A stretch of 64,000 nucleotides of DNA, taken from contig QXJR01000006.1 of assembly GCA_020975725.1 (NCBI GenBank), positions 868,001 to 932,000 of the forward strand, written 5' to 3'. Below are positions 54,296-64,000 of this stretch, piece by piece. Position 1 is the first letter of the stretch; the number at the start of each line of letters is the position of its first letter. This DNA is from Picocystis sp. L7. Its lineage: Eukaryota; Chlorophyta; Picocystophyceae; Picocystales; Picocystaceae. A program made the translations under genes and the position numbers. Below the pieces are notes generated by a model, which saw nothing but the letters and a program-made list of their open reading frames with translations, did not search any database and was not told where the DNA came from.

Positions 54296-55361
54296 AAGGC
54301 GCATGCCGTACAGTTATCTATCTGTTTAAATCAAGCACACTGCGCTTCCAGACGTACCTTCATCGCATGAATTCAAGCGATCCCATAACCCCTTCAATCG
54401 CTCTTCTTTGCAATGCATCCATCACCTGCCCATGGCAGTTCTCTTGCTTCCACATGCACTGATCAACTACATGCAGTCCTCATTCGAACTTCCAGTTTGT
54501 CTGGATAGCTCTGTGGCAAAGCATCTGGAATACAGCAAAGAAGATCTTTCACAGCTTCCACCGAAATGCATGCGGCAAAATCATGCGCCAGCTCCATAGA
54601 AAGTTGATCCATGAGCTTTCTGAAACAGGGGAACAAAATTGTAGAGTTCGCTCCGACCAACAAGCACCATTTTACACCTTCTCAAGACAGCTGCTGAATC
54701 AAGCTGCTTCTGCCACTCGTAGTTGGTGCTGAATCTACCACTACACAAAGGCAAAGTGGACAAGAACTCGTAGCCGTTGTTTCCATGCCTAGAGCGGGAA
54801 AACAATCATATGTGGTTGAGAAAAGAACGTCTTCCTAGCATCCATTGCTTTGAACTCCAAAAGCAAAGTTCGCTTCTTGCATAATTGTGCAAGTGGGCGT
54901 TTGACGGTGAGTGTCAGGGCTTTGGTCCCTTAAAAAGGCAAAGAACTTAGGTTTTGCCATCGTATTTGTGGTGCAAGCAGGTAAGCTGCTATGGCCAAAG
55001 CAATTTTGAGCTTTTGTAAGCTGAGCTTATTCAGGACATTGTTCCCTGGTGCCCTCTTCAACATCTAACAAAAGCTCCTTCAGTACAAAAATACTGTGGG
55101 CAACGCATGCACTGACTGTTGGAGCCTCTGGCCGAATAATCATCGCTTCCGGTCAAAATCCAGCTTCGATCGATCTCCATGGAAGGGTCGTTGAAAGGAT
55201 CGACAAATGGGATTTGCATCGGCCAAAGCGCAATAAAGAGGGAAGGGCATGCAGGTTGCACGGGCGCCTAAAATCCATGCAGCAGTAATGTCAGCGCATA
55301 ATTGATGCATTTTACCCCAAAGTTGGTCCAAACATTCGCGAAGCCGTTCTCTTCTTTCACA
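54296..55361. other. Convergent 3' intergenic region
   Basis: Between the stop codons of DDX11 (plus) and the propeller receptor kinase (minus). AT-richer, short frames only, nothing recognised. Confidence 0.5.
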
Positions 55362-57716
55362 TCAGACTGTCTCATCTGTTAACCATTGGACTATTTCCCG
55401 CATGTGAGGCCTCTCGAGGGGGTCCTGCATCAGACACCTCCTTGCAACGTCAAGCATGGTTTTGAGGTGGGACGTTGGCCAGGAACTCAGCCGGCCTCCC
55501 CTTATTGTGCGGTGGTAATGTTGAATTTCTTCTATGCTTAGGTCCAAGCAGCCGCTAGGAGAGGATCGATTTATGAGTTGACCTTCAACTGGGTCGGGCA
55601 AAGCCAGAAGCTCGAACAGAATCATCCCATAGCTATATACGTCTGTCTCTATGCTGGTACCATGTCCAGGTTGTACTTCTGCACGATTATTCCTATGGCT
55701 TAGTATGCCTGCATCACTATACCTCTCGAAAGAAAAGGTTGAATTGTCACCGTCTTCTGGATGAAAGTGAGAGAACCTGAAATCACTGACGTGTGCCTCC
55801 AGCATGGCATCGAGCAGAATCTCTGAAGATTTCAGGTGCCCATGTACAATTCTTGGTTGAATAACACCATGAATGTACGCTAGCCCCTTTGCTGTACCAA
55901 CAGCAGCCTTCTCAAGTTCTTGCCACGACAGCTCGGGGAGCAAATTGTCCAATGAACCCTTTTCCATAAGCTGATAGACAAGCATGCGCTCTCCGTTGTC
56001 AATGCAGCAGCCAAACAACCGAACGAGGTTGGGGTGCCGGATACGACTCAATATGTCCACTTCTTGATAAAATTCATGATCTGTCTGCATACCAAGTGAA
56101 GTCAGTTTTTTGATAGCTACGACTGTGCCCTCCACAAGTGTTCCCTTGTATACCTCAGTGCAAGCAGTCTGACAAAGTCGTCCTGATGCATCGAAGTTGT
56201 TGGTTGCCTGCTCGAGTGCATCAACGGAGAAAAATGTTGTCTTCCCTTCAAGACGGGAGCGTAAGTTCAGATCTTCAAGGGAAGTTTGAAATCTTGAGTT
56301 CCGTATTTGCATGGCTACCTTCCTCTTCCTGTACAAGAGGAAAAGCAGTAGGAGCAGGCACGATGAAGCAGCCAAAACAATAGCAACAAGAACGGGTACA
56401 GCAATTGCACCTCGGCCATTAGCTGTAGTATCCGCTGGATCGATGCTTTCCTCAAGGTCCACCACATCGGAAGGGGACCGCAGATGCTCACAAGAACCCA
56501 GGCAATAAGCATAGACAGCCCCTCCATTCGGACCTTTAGCCACATCGCTTGGAGCTCCAACCAAAATCAGGTTCTTTTCTGTGCTCACACTAGCACCAAA
56601 GTGCTGATTCGTGGTTGGGACATCAGGTTCAAGTTTGAACGGTAAGCTCCAATGCTCTTCGTCATTGAGAATATACACAAAGGCAGCCCCGGATTCCTTG
56701 CTGCTGTTGCCGAATTTGTAAGCCCCAACTACCAAGGTGCGTTCGGAGATGGATAATGCAGTACCAAATCCAGTTCCTTGCGGGAGACTTGTCTCAAGCT
56801 TCTTGCCTTCCGTCCATATGCCAGGATTCCCTCTGCTGAAAACCTGTATGATACCGGTAAAGGCTGTTTCTCCTGGGCGAGTACTGGTCGTGGCGATGGC
56901 TGCCATATTTCCCTCGGTGGACAATGCCAACTGCTGCCCAAAATTTCGGATTCCCTCCCTGACAATGAGTACATTTTCGAGGTCCCATTTCTCTCCACTC
57001 CAATGGTATACATATGCTTCTGCATCCGTACGATTGTCGCCATCCTGTCCCTGTTTGCCAGACACAAGAAGAATCTCTCCACGCAGAGCCAAGCTAGATG
57101 CAAAATTGCAGCCATGTGTACATTGCGGAGGCGGCTCCAGGGCGTGCATGCATTCCCATCGGTTGTCTTCTCCCTTGACATAGGTGTACACTATGCCAAT
57201 TCTGTTGTCTCCATGTGGTGGGAGGTTTGGTTCGCTGAGCGCGGCCACAACTATATATCTCGTTCCATCGGTATCGACGCAGGCTCCAAAGTTTGTTGCT
57301 GAATTCGTGGTGGGTTCCTGTAGCACTTGCTTTCGTTCCCATTTCATCTTTTCATTTTTTTCGAAAACGTGCACTTCACCCCTTTCTCTGTTCCCTGTTC
57401 TGTTGTTTCCTGCCGCACTGACCAGCAGTATGGATCCACGTAGTGCGAGCTGAGTTCCGAACCGTTCGTCTTTGGTCCCATCTTCGTGTTGGTGAATCCA
57501 TGCTTCTTGTTGCACCCACTCTACTTTGTTTACTTCAGCGTCATTTTGGCGTTGGAATAGGTACACTCTACCAGACAATGGATCTTGTGGATGGTCTCTG
57601 GCCACACCCACCACAGCCTCCACACCATTGAACGCCAAGGTCTGCCCTAAGCCCAACAGTGCTTGAGGAGGTTCTTCCACCACCAGAGCTTCTAAATGCA
57701 GAGACGGCTCCGACAT
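55362..57716 (-). CDS. Receptor-like pseudokinase with a seven-bladed FG-GAP-type propeller ectodomain
   Basis: A 784-residue frame. Residues about 22-404 hold seven FG-GAP/integrin-alpha-like blades of the pattern FGxxLA...LLVSA...GEVHVF (starting near 22, 86, 142, 203, 258, 316 and 372). A single transmembrane helix follows at about 437-462, then a basic stop-transfer RKRK and an RLK/Pelle-type kinase domain (about 500-784, opening FSVDALEQATNNF). The VAIKK lysine (536) and the helix-C glutamate (552) are kept. The glycine loop reads RLCQTACTEVYKG without its glycines, the HRD motif is HGH (625-627) and DFG is DFR (645-647). It is therefore probably a pseudokinase that signals by binding. 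No signal peptide is present at the start used, although the propeller should be outside the cell, so a 5' exon upstream of 57716 is likely. Confidence 0.8.
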   Translation of the reverse strand: MSEPSLHLEALVVEEPPQALLGLGQTLAFNGVEAVVGVARDHPQDPLSGRVYLFQRQNDAEVNKVEWVQQEAWIHQHEDGTKDERFGTQLALRGSILLVSAAGNNRTGNRERGEVHVFEKNEKMKWERKQVLQEPTTNSATNFGACVDTDGTRYIVVAALSEPNLPPHGDNRIGIVYTYVKGEDNRWECMHALEPPPQCTHGCNFASSLALRGEILLVSGKQGQDGDNRTDAEAYVYHWSGEKWDLENVLIVREGIRNFGQQLALSTEGNMAAIATTSTRPGETAFTGIIQVFSRGNPGIWTEGKKLETSLPQGTGFGTALSISERTLVVGAYKFGNSSKESGAAFVYILNDEEHWSLPFKLEPDVPTTNQHFGASVSTEKNLILVGAPSDVAKGPNGGAVYAYCLGSCEHLRSPSDVVDLEESIDPADTTANGRGAIAVPVLVAIVLAASSCLLLLLFLLYRKRKVAMQIRNSRFQTSLEDLNLRSRLEGKTTFFSVDALEQATNNFDASGRLCQTACTEVYKGTLVEGTVVAIKKLTSLGMQTDHEFYQEVDILSRIRHPNLVRLFGCCIDNGERMLVYQLMEKGSLDNLLPELSWQELEKAAVGTAKGLAYIHGVIQPRIVHGHLKSSEILLDAMLEAHVSDFRFSHFHPEDGDNSTFSFERYSDAGILSHRNNRAEVQPGHGTSIETDVYSYGMILFELLALPDPVEGQLINRSSPSGCLDLSIEEIQHYHRTIRGGRLSSWPTSHLKTMLDVARRCLMQDPLERPHMREIVQWLTDETV

Positions 57717-58886
57717 TTTGATCCTTACAACCGACAGGGTCGAGTCAGAACGGGCAATTTCCGGGGTCGTAGCACACTTGTGAAGATCACCATGCCACGT
57801 GGATGACGTTCTGGGGTCGCTCTTCCAGGGGAACGCTTTCTTTCTCCACGCGGTGCAATGGTATTCCCGTCCCCAACTCGCTTTCCGTTCGCTTCCTTAC
57901 GACACCACGAGCTCTCGGTTGTGGAGGTGAATGGAAGAGAAAGTAGGGCAACACACAAATAGGTTGACAATCGCCCTTCCCCTTCCCATACGAGGTGCCC
58001 GGGGATGAAAGGGAAAGTGGGGGAAGAATCCATGGAGAAAAAACTCCGAGCTTTTCGTGTGGTCATCGAGGATGGACCATGGACCCACGAGCGGGAAACG
58101 GTTTTCTATGCAACCGAGCCCGTTGCAACCCCTCCCTCTTGGTGTGCTTCGATGGATCGACCCGAGGTGAGCCGGTGTGTAGGATCTTCTCCTTGCATTC
58201 AAGCAAATGCGTGGCTTCATCCCCTCGATGATGCTCAGGAAGCGTTCCCTGCTTGAGACCAACACCTCTCCGAACCCTGCCATTTGCATCCTTCCCACGT
58301 CTGATTGGATCTACGACCTGCATCTCCGCTCCTGATCTATCCCATACAACCTCTCTTTACTCCCCAACAAATCCGTTCCATTGCTTCCAGTCAATGGAAC
58401 GGTTTCTTGTACTTGTAGGGAAACGGGGGTGATGGATGCACTCGGATCTTCCACGCGAAAGAAAACTGCGAATGTGAGCTCGATACGTCCGCTTTGCCTT
58501 GGGATCGGGGATCCATTCCTTCCTTCCTCGTTCCATGGATCCTTGTGATGGGCCATCGGCTTGTCCGTGGTGACCTTCCTTGCCCCACACAAGCACTCCC
58601 CCCCCTCTCGGCCAAGGTGGCCCCACGGAGCATGTCCATGGCTGGTGGATGAGGTGTGGTGTGGACAGGCAGCGAGCAAGATGACTCGCTTGGAGCGATG
58701 GTGAGAGATGGCACGAGGAGAGGACAAGAGAGAACCACGGTGAGAGATGGCACGATGAGAGGGAGAGAGAAAGAGGCGAACGAGTGTGGGACATGGAGAG
58801 GGATGGGCAGGGTCAGAGAGAGATTGGGAGAGGGACAGTGAGGCAGGGGAAGGCGAGAGGGAGAGAGTGAGAGAGCCATTGGGAAG
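57717..58886. promoter_or_regulatory. Divergent upstream region of the pseudokinase and AP-4 beta genes
   Basis: Holds a GA-rich tract (about 58690-58880) just before the AP-4 beta start, with GGTGAGAGATGGCACGA twice at about 58697-58760. A signal-peptide exon of the pseudokinase may lie here on the minus strand; I see hydrophobic stretches (such as YLCVALLSLPF near 57.95 kb) but no exon I can place with confidence. Confidence 0.45.
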
Positions 58887-60620
58887 ATGGCGGACGTGGG
58901 CGCTTCCCACGAGCTTCGCGAACTGCGGGATCGTTTGTGCAAGCTGCACGGGGTCAAGAGCAGCAAGGAGGTCCTGGAGAGCAAGACCACGTTGTTTCGA
59001 AGGGTGGTGCACCTCATGGTGGCGGGTGTGGACGTGTCCGAACTGTTCTCGGCCATGGTGCTTGCAGCTGCACCCGACGAACCTGCACTCAAGAAACTCC
59101 TGTACCTCTACTTGTGCACCTACGCCAAGACGAATCCAGATCTGGCACTCATGACCGTCAACACGCTCACGGTGGACTGCGCCAACGAAGATCCCACCAT
59201 CCGCAGGAGTGCACTGCGATCGCTCTGCTCCATCGGCACCGAAGAACTGGCCGATTACCTCGTGCCGCCGCTCCAGGCTGGAATGAGAGACAGAAGCGCA
59301 CTCGTGAGAAGCGTGGCCGTCGTAGGAACGTGGAAACTGCACCGCATCCAACCGGAACTCGTGGAACACTCCGGACTCTTGGAACAAGTCCAAACCATCC
59401 TACAACAGGAGATGGATCCACAAGTGTTGGCCAACGCCATGGCAGTCGTCGACCGGTTGGACAAAGGCCATGGAATGCATGGGCAAGCCTTCGTGTATGC
59501 TCTGCTCAACAGGCTGAGCGAATTCTCGGTCTGGGGAATGTGCACGGCACTACAAGTCGTCGCCAAGTACCAACCCGGCAGCGAAGCGGAAATGTTTGAC
59601 ATCATGAACATCCTGGAAGAACCCTTGTCCAGCGTCAATTCGGCGGTGTTCCTGGCGGCTGCAAAAGTCGTGCTTTGCATAACCAAAGATCTGCCTCATG
59701 TATACCAGCAGGTCCTCCAACGGATCAAGACCCCACTACTTACCTTTGCCAGCGGGGGACCCCCAGCTGCTCAGTACGTCGCCCTCTGCCACGTCCACCA
59801 CCTGTGCCAGCTGCAGCCTATGTTGCTGAATCAGGACTTCACTAGGCTCTTCTGCAGGGATACAGATCCAACCTACGTGAAGCTTAAAAAAATGATGGTT
59901 CTTGTCGCTATCGCGAATGAACAAAACGTGTACGATGTTGTCTCAGAATTGAATGCTTACACCCTTGATGCCAAACAGGTGACTGCAGTGGCCGCAGTGA
60001 GTGCAATTGGCCAAATTGCGCTCAGGAACTTTAATGCAACGGGGATAGTGGAGCGCCTCTTGGAGTACATTGTAGAAGGGCGCAACCATGTAGTGTCCGC
60101 TGCAGTCGTATGTGTAAGAGAAGTGTTCCGCAAATACCCTGGTGCAATAGCTGGCTGTACAGAAGAATTGAGAAGCTTGGATTGCCAGGCGTTGGATACA
60201 GTGGAGGCTCAAGCAGCAGGGCTTTGGATCATGGGAGAATATTCTGAGTATTTTGACAATGTTGTCGGTGTCCTTGATTCCTACATGGAGCGCCTTGATC
60301 GCAACCTAGATCCGAGACTTAAGTGTGAACTTCTTGTCACCGGTATGAAGCTTTTTTACAAGGATCCCCCACAGTACAACAGCGTATTACAGGACTTGAT
60401 CAAAGGAACTATCGATGATACAAACCCCATCGTGAAGGACAGGGCTTTGCTTTATTACAGACTTCTTCACCAACCAATGTCATCAGGCTACGAAGTTTCG
60501 ATCATCAAAATTGGGGAGCAGCAGAACCCCGCAACCACCATGGTTGAAGATGCAGGAGAAGATCAAGATTGGTTGAACTCCCTCCAGGTGGTCTCCACTC
60601 CAACTGCGTCAGTCCTCTGA
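58887..60620 (+). CDS. AP4B1: AP-4 complex subunit beta, trunk domain (first exon)
   Basis: AP-4 is a clathrin-independent adaptor at the trans-Golgi network that sorts cargo toward vacuoles or endosomes. The frame encodes 577 residues, an adaptin HEAT-repeat trunk: LYLYLCTYAKTNPDLALMTV, IRRSALRSLCSIG, MFDIMNILEEPLSSVNSAV, QRIKTPLLTFASG and RALLYYRLLH near the end. Its closest plant relative by pattern is AP-4 beta rather than AP-1/2 beta. The trunk ends EDQDWLNSLQVV, where other family members continue into hinge and ear. A GT donor at 60588 (CAG/GTGGTC) offers an exon end after codon 567, with the ear in a downstream exon (see next entry). If unspliced, the protein would be trunk-only. The start at 58887 follows a GA-rich 5' region; MADVGASHELRELRDRL is a normal adaptin beginning. 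Confidence 0.85.
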   Translation: MADVGASHELRELRDRLCKLHGVKSSKEVLESKTTLFRRVVHLMVAGVDVSELFSAMVLAAAPDEPALKKLLYLYLCTYAKTNPDLALMTVNTLTVDCANEDPTIRRSALRSLCSIGTEELADYLVPPLQAGMRDRSALVRSVAVVGTWKLHRIQPELVEHSGLLEQVQTILQQEMDPQVLANAMAVVDRLDKGHGMHGQAFVYALLNRLSEFSVWGMCTALQVVAKYQPGSEAEMFDIMNILEEPLSSVNSAVFLAAAKVVLCITKDLPHVYQQVLQRIKTPLLTFASGGPPAAQYVALCHVHHLCQLQPMLLNQDFTRLFCRDTDPTYVKLKKMMVLVAIANEQNVYDVVSELNAYTLDAKQVTAVAAVSAIGQIALRNFNATGIVERLLEYIVEGRNHVVSAAVVCVREVFRKYPGAIAGCTEELRSLDCQALDTVEAQAAGLWIMGEYSEYFDNVVGVLDSYMERLDRNLDPRLKCELLVTGMKLFYKDPPQYNSVLQDLIKGTIDDTNPIVKDRALLYYRLLHQPMSSGYEVSIIKIGEQQNPATTMVEDAGEDQDWLNSLQVVSTPTASVL

Positions 60621-60763
60621 AAGACTGCATTGCCATTTCAACGGCACGTCAAGCAGCTCCAGTCGACATAACGCTTAATTTCACACTCAAAATCAACGTT
60701 CACATAGTACACTTCCTAGAGCTATGCAGTCAGTCGGAAAGCTGACAAGGCTTCGAACTGAAA

Positions 60764-61200
60764 GTGCTGCTAACATGGAACAGAAGTGACTTGATGCGCA
60801 TCAAGCTTAGGTTGGTGCGCGAGAAAGACGATCATCAATGCAACGAAAGCAACCAATATATCATCAACAGTGTGGGCATCTATCGCGGTTCTGAAAATTT
60901 GGTGACCTTGCAGTTGCAAACGTCTACAGAAGACTTGATCTCCTGTTTTGCCAGCCATAGTGCGTATGTCTACACCACAAGCTTTTTGTTTGTACAGCCC
61001 GTCTTACCTGCTCGGTGCAACACTGTGTCGGGTTCATCCCCGACAAAGCTGATGGCTGCAGGATACCGAGTCCACATTGCTAGAGTTGATGATCAACCTC
61101 AACTTTTATTGGATGCCCAGTCGGCATTTGTGGAAGTATATGCCATGCTTAGCAAAATGGAGCACTTGTATGCTTGGCGGGGCCGGTACTCGCACATCGG
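60764..61200 (+). CDS. AP4B1: Probable ear-domain exon of AP-4 beta
   Basis: The frame open from 60764 contains a stretch aligning by eye with the C-terminal ear of plant AP-4 beta: EDLISCFASHSAYVY against SLIKHMQSHSIHCIA, then FLFVQP, and YRVHIARVDDQPQLLLDAQS with AFVEVYAMLSKM at the end. One possible phase-0 acceptor follows CTTGCAG at 60913. The frame remains open to 61480, which would overlap the antisense 3' end of the TFB2 gene by about 170 bases, so the true C-terminus is unclear. The end given here is only the edge of the recognisable homology. Confidence 0.45.
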
Positions 61201-61308
61201 AAACCGAAGAGCAAACCTTGGGGAACCTTGCCCTTTTCTCCACGAAAAAGCGGGACACTACCGCATAAGCAAATTGAATCTGATCTTTTGTAAAATCCAT
61301 TCAAGCCT

Positions 61309-62837
61309 TCACCTGCCACGGCTATTGCTTTGTTTGATAAATTCGCTGATCTGTCGATGGGCAGGAAGTGCAACGACAGCCCGCATACTTTCAGCATCCT
61401 TCCATAGAAACTGCTGCAATTCCTTAGCCTGTCGAGCCACGCTGTTGAAAAGTGCACCGTCCGATGTGAAGTCTGTGTAAAGCACAGCCTCTTCCAAGCG
61501 CACCCTATTCAGTTCATCTTCCCAAGCAAAGAGCTGCTGTATGACGTTGTCTGGCAAAACGCTTTGAACATTGCCAGATGACTCGTAGCGTTGAAGAAAG
61601 GACACAATTTGCATGGCTTTGATACCTTGCCTGAAAGCAACTTTGGCCGCTTCCCTGTTCAACTCACCCACAAAAAGTGCTGGAAGCCGATACACTTCTC
61701 TGCAGAACATAGTAAGGATTGTCACAAACAGCCTGGAAGTGGTGTAAGCATAAAGCCTGAAGTTGGTTTCTACCACTATGCGATGTCCTTGGCCACCAGA
61801 GCCTTGTCGTTTGTCAGGCTGGCCAGAACAAAGAAGGGCAGTCATGGGTGTGAAAAAGTACAGTGTTTCATTTTTCGTTTCCATCATGACCAGTCCTAGA
61901 ACAGACAAGAGTCGAAGGAGCTTCCTTTCTTCGTTCTTCCTCTGTTCCAGTACGCCGCCGGCTCCTGGAGCGAGGCAGCTTGATTCTAGGAGCAGGCTAA
62001 GCATGGCGACCACTTGCTCGTCTTTTCCGGCGAGTTCCATGAGGCAGCACTGGAGTAAGAGCCAGAGCTGTTCGGACTGCCGTTGCAGCAGGAACTGGAA
62101 CCCTTTTTCTGTGATGGACCGGGTCCCATCCTTTCCGGACGCTTTCACAAGCCCCGCTTGTTCGATCAACCTCTCCAGTGTTTTGAACGCTTCCCTTTCT
62201 GCCACATCCTTCCCTGTCCAGGGCTTCCGTAGCGCTCCCAGGAGGTAGAGCAGGAAGCCTTCCCATCTATCCCTGGCCCAGTTGTCCATGGCGTTGACGT
62301 CTTTACCCAAGCCATAGGACAATCCCAAGGTAGAACGGATGGGTCCAGGTGTGCAGAGCACACGCCTCAGTCCAGGCACCACCCTGGACGTGTCGATCCC
62401 TCTGGTCCCGTTTCCGGACTCCAAGCGTGTTTCCATGAAGAACTTTTGCGACGTGGTCAGCTCCAGGCTACGTTCCTTCGTCCTACTCGCCTCGTCACGA
62501 ACCTCACCTGCAGTCCTACGAGCAGCTCGAGTGCTCCTTCCACGCTTTCTCGGTCCGTTTCTTTCATCCAGGCCATCACCACGTCTGTCCACCGCCCATT
62601 CGTCGATCCCACGCGTCAGCAACACGCCTTGTTCCAGGATTCACGACGTGCCGTGCGTCCAGGTGGCGCACCTCGTGCGGTGGGCGCGTCCACGAAGGCC
62701 AGGCGCAGCACCAGGTGCTTGGCCGTCGGTGGAAGCAGTCGGAACACCGCCTGTCCGCATCCGTCGTGCTCGAACACCTGTGCGATCTGCGCGGCAGGCA
62801 ACGTGCACAAGTAATGGAGGAGGCGATGGGACGCCAT
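61309..62837 (-). CDS. TFB2: TFIIH core subunit TFB2 / p52 (GTF2H4)
   Basis: p52 anchors and stimulates the XPB helicase in TFIIH, for transcription initiation and nucleotide-excision repair. A three-exon model gives about 464 residues (human 462, Arabidopsis 452). Exon 1, 62837-62672, begins MASHRLLHYLCTLPAAQIAQ and ends APTAR. An 87-bp GT-AG intron leads to exon 2, 62584-62508 (DVVMAWMKETDRESVEGALE), which restores the family's W-containing helix. A short second intron (47 bp if the acceptor is before 62460) leads to exon 3, which continues LTTSQKFFMETRL, NWARDRWEGFLLYLLGAL, GFQFLLQRQSEQLWLLLQ, ETNFRLYAYTTSRL and the XPB-contacting C-terminus with EEAVLYTDFTSDGALF. The second intron is tentative because several short acceptors are possible. 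Confidence 0.82.
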
Positions 62838-64000
62838 CGCCACACGTCCAAGCGGGATGGTGGCGCACGTGGCGCGCGTCCACGGGGGAAGGAGCGCCGT
62901 GTGCCGACGAGGAAAGGAGGGACGGGAAGGGACGGGTCGGGTTCGGCGTGAGCCATGGGAAACGGATGTAATGGACACACGAGGTGTCGTGGTACATGAG
63001 GTTCTCCTACCAACGGCATCACAAGGGGATGGGGTCCAAGACAAGAGATGGAGATGCATGCCATGGAGAAGTGGTTTGGATCATACGAATGCAGCACTAG
63101 GCAAGGGACGGTTTCACGCGCCGGGGCATCCGCCACGACGCCGGTCGATCTGGGCGAGAACGTCCGGCATGAAATCGACCGAGGTGGTGCCCGAGCTGAC
63201 GCAGGCAATCCTTGTGAATCTAGGCTCGTGACGACGATGAAGAAGCTTAGAAACCACTCGATGAAAGAGCGGGCATGGACGTGCGCGCAGTGCGTCGCAC
63301 GACGTACCTCTCTTCAACGCACTTTGATATGTCCGGGGAAGGAATGCACGCAACAGTCATCCACTTATAAGGTTCGAATTGACTATCCCAAGGATGGAAG
63401 GACGCAAAAGCCAAGCAAGGGATGCTAGAAAACATGCCGTCAAAACGTTTCTCATGTTGCTCAACTTTGTAAAAGAAAGAATAAACGTTGCCTTATCCTA
63501 CTCTAGCATATCCAAACCTAGGTAGATACGCGATTTCATGAGATCGCCACGCCTGGACCAACTGGTGCGTCCACTCAAAATTTGCAACGTTGGATGAACA
63601 AGATACTTTGACACCTTCAAAAATGTTATCCCTTCGAGTGCGGTTCCAGCTTGGGCACGCTTGATTCGCTACATGCGCACAGGCACGAATAATGGACACG
63701 CAATCCTAGCTCAAGGTTGCCTGTGCAAACGAGCAAACTTTGCTATGCCTGACGGCATACTTTCTTTGGTATGTTGCGTTGTATATTGCGTTTCACTTCA
63801 ACGTAGTTTATATTAGATGATTTCGCATCCATGGGAAAAATTCACTCTCAACATTTCAAGATGTACCAATCTTCAACCATCTCTGTTGACTGTTGTGAAG
63901 AATCGGGCTCGCATGATTTAAGTTAGATGCATATACTTCCTAAGATAACTCTTTGCTTCACAAGCACTCGCTTAATCTTCACCATGGCATTGCATATCGG
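62838..64000. other. Upstream region of TFB2 and gene-free window end
   Basis: The first few hundred bases are GC-rich and presumably hold the TFB2 promoter and 5' UTR. Beyond about 63.4 kb the DNA becomes AT-rich with no recognised gene or repeat. Confidence 0.5.

Overview
The window comes from a nuclear genome of the green plant lineage, most likely a streptophyte alga. The evidence is the gene set: an Alfin-like chromatin protein, a plastid protein of the At4g37920 type, a fused HPPK-DHPS, a plant-type KDO-8-phosphate synthase, an AP-4 beta adaptin and a receptor-like kinase with an RLK/Pelle-type domain. Introns are few and short (about 43 to 138 bp where I can place them). Genes are GC-rich at their 5' ends and gene-free DNA is AT-richer. 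A KDO synthase beside several sugar-transfer genes would suit an alga with 2-keto-sugar acids in its scales or wall (Mesostigma and prasinophytes are known for this), but that is inference.

Layout. 1-3.9 kb: no gene seen, one 785-bp inverted-repeat element. 4.0-5.5 kb: a Golgi-type membrane protein with two LicD/fukutin domains, minus strand. 5.5-19.5 kb: one large insertion with a single 5-bp target duplication, made of five 472-bp LTRs alternating with minisatellite-filled internal regions; a young Gypsy element sits inside the fourth internal region. That Gypsy copy carries a DNMT3-like cytosine methyltransferase between RNase H and integrase, then a chromodomain and a Tudor-like domain. 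20.4-21.4 kb: KDO-8-P synthase, whose promoter faces the LicD gene and was split by the insertion. 21.4-26.1 kb: no gene seen. 26.1-27.1 kb: a GT31 glycosyltransferase. 27-33.4 kb: sparse DNA with a second 785-bp element and a Harbinger transposase. 33.96-36.4 kb: a tyrosine-recombinase transposon with inverted ends.

36.7-63 kb is gene-dense: Alfin-like protein with a Tudor-like domain where the PHD finger should be (+), HPPK-DHPS (-), GT8 glycosyltransferase (+), At4g37920-like plastid protein (-), ATM3/ABCB7 transporter (+), GT47 exostosin (+), DDX11/CHL1 helicase (+), FG-GAP propeller receptor pseudokinase (-), AP-4 beta (+), TFIIH subunit TFB2/p52 (-). Orientation largely alternates, giving divergent promoter pairs and convergent 3' ends. 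Two functional themes recur: genome maintenance and chromatin (DDX11, TFB2, Alfin-Tudor; ATM3 exports the sulfur compound needed for cytosolic Fe-S assembly, and DDX11 is an Fe-S helicase) and sugar or Golgi chemistry (LicD, KDO synthase, GT31, GT8, GT47, AP-4). No RNA genes, CRISPR arrays or replication origins were seen.
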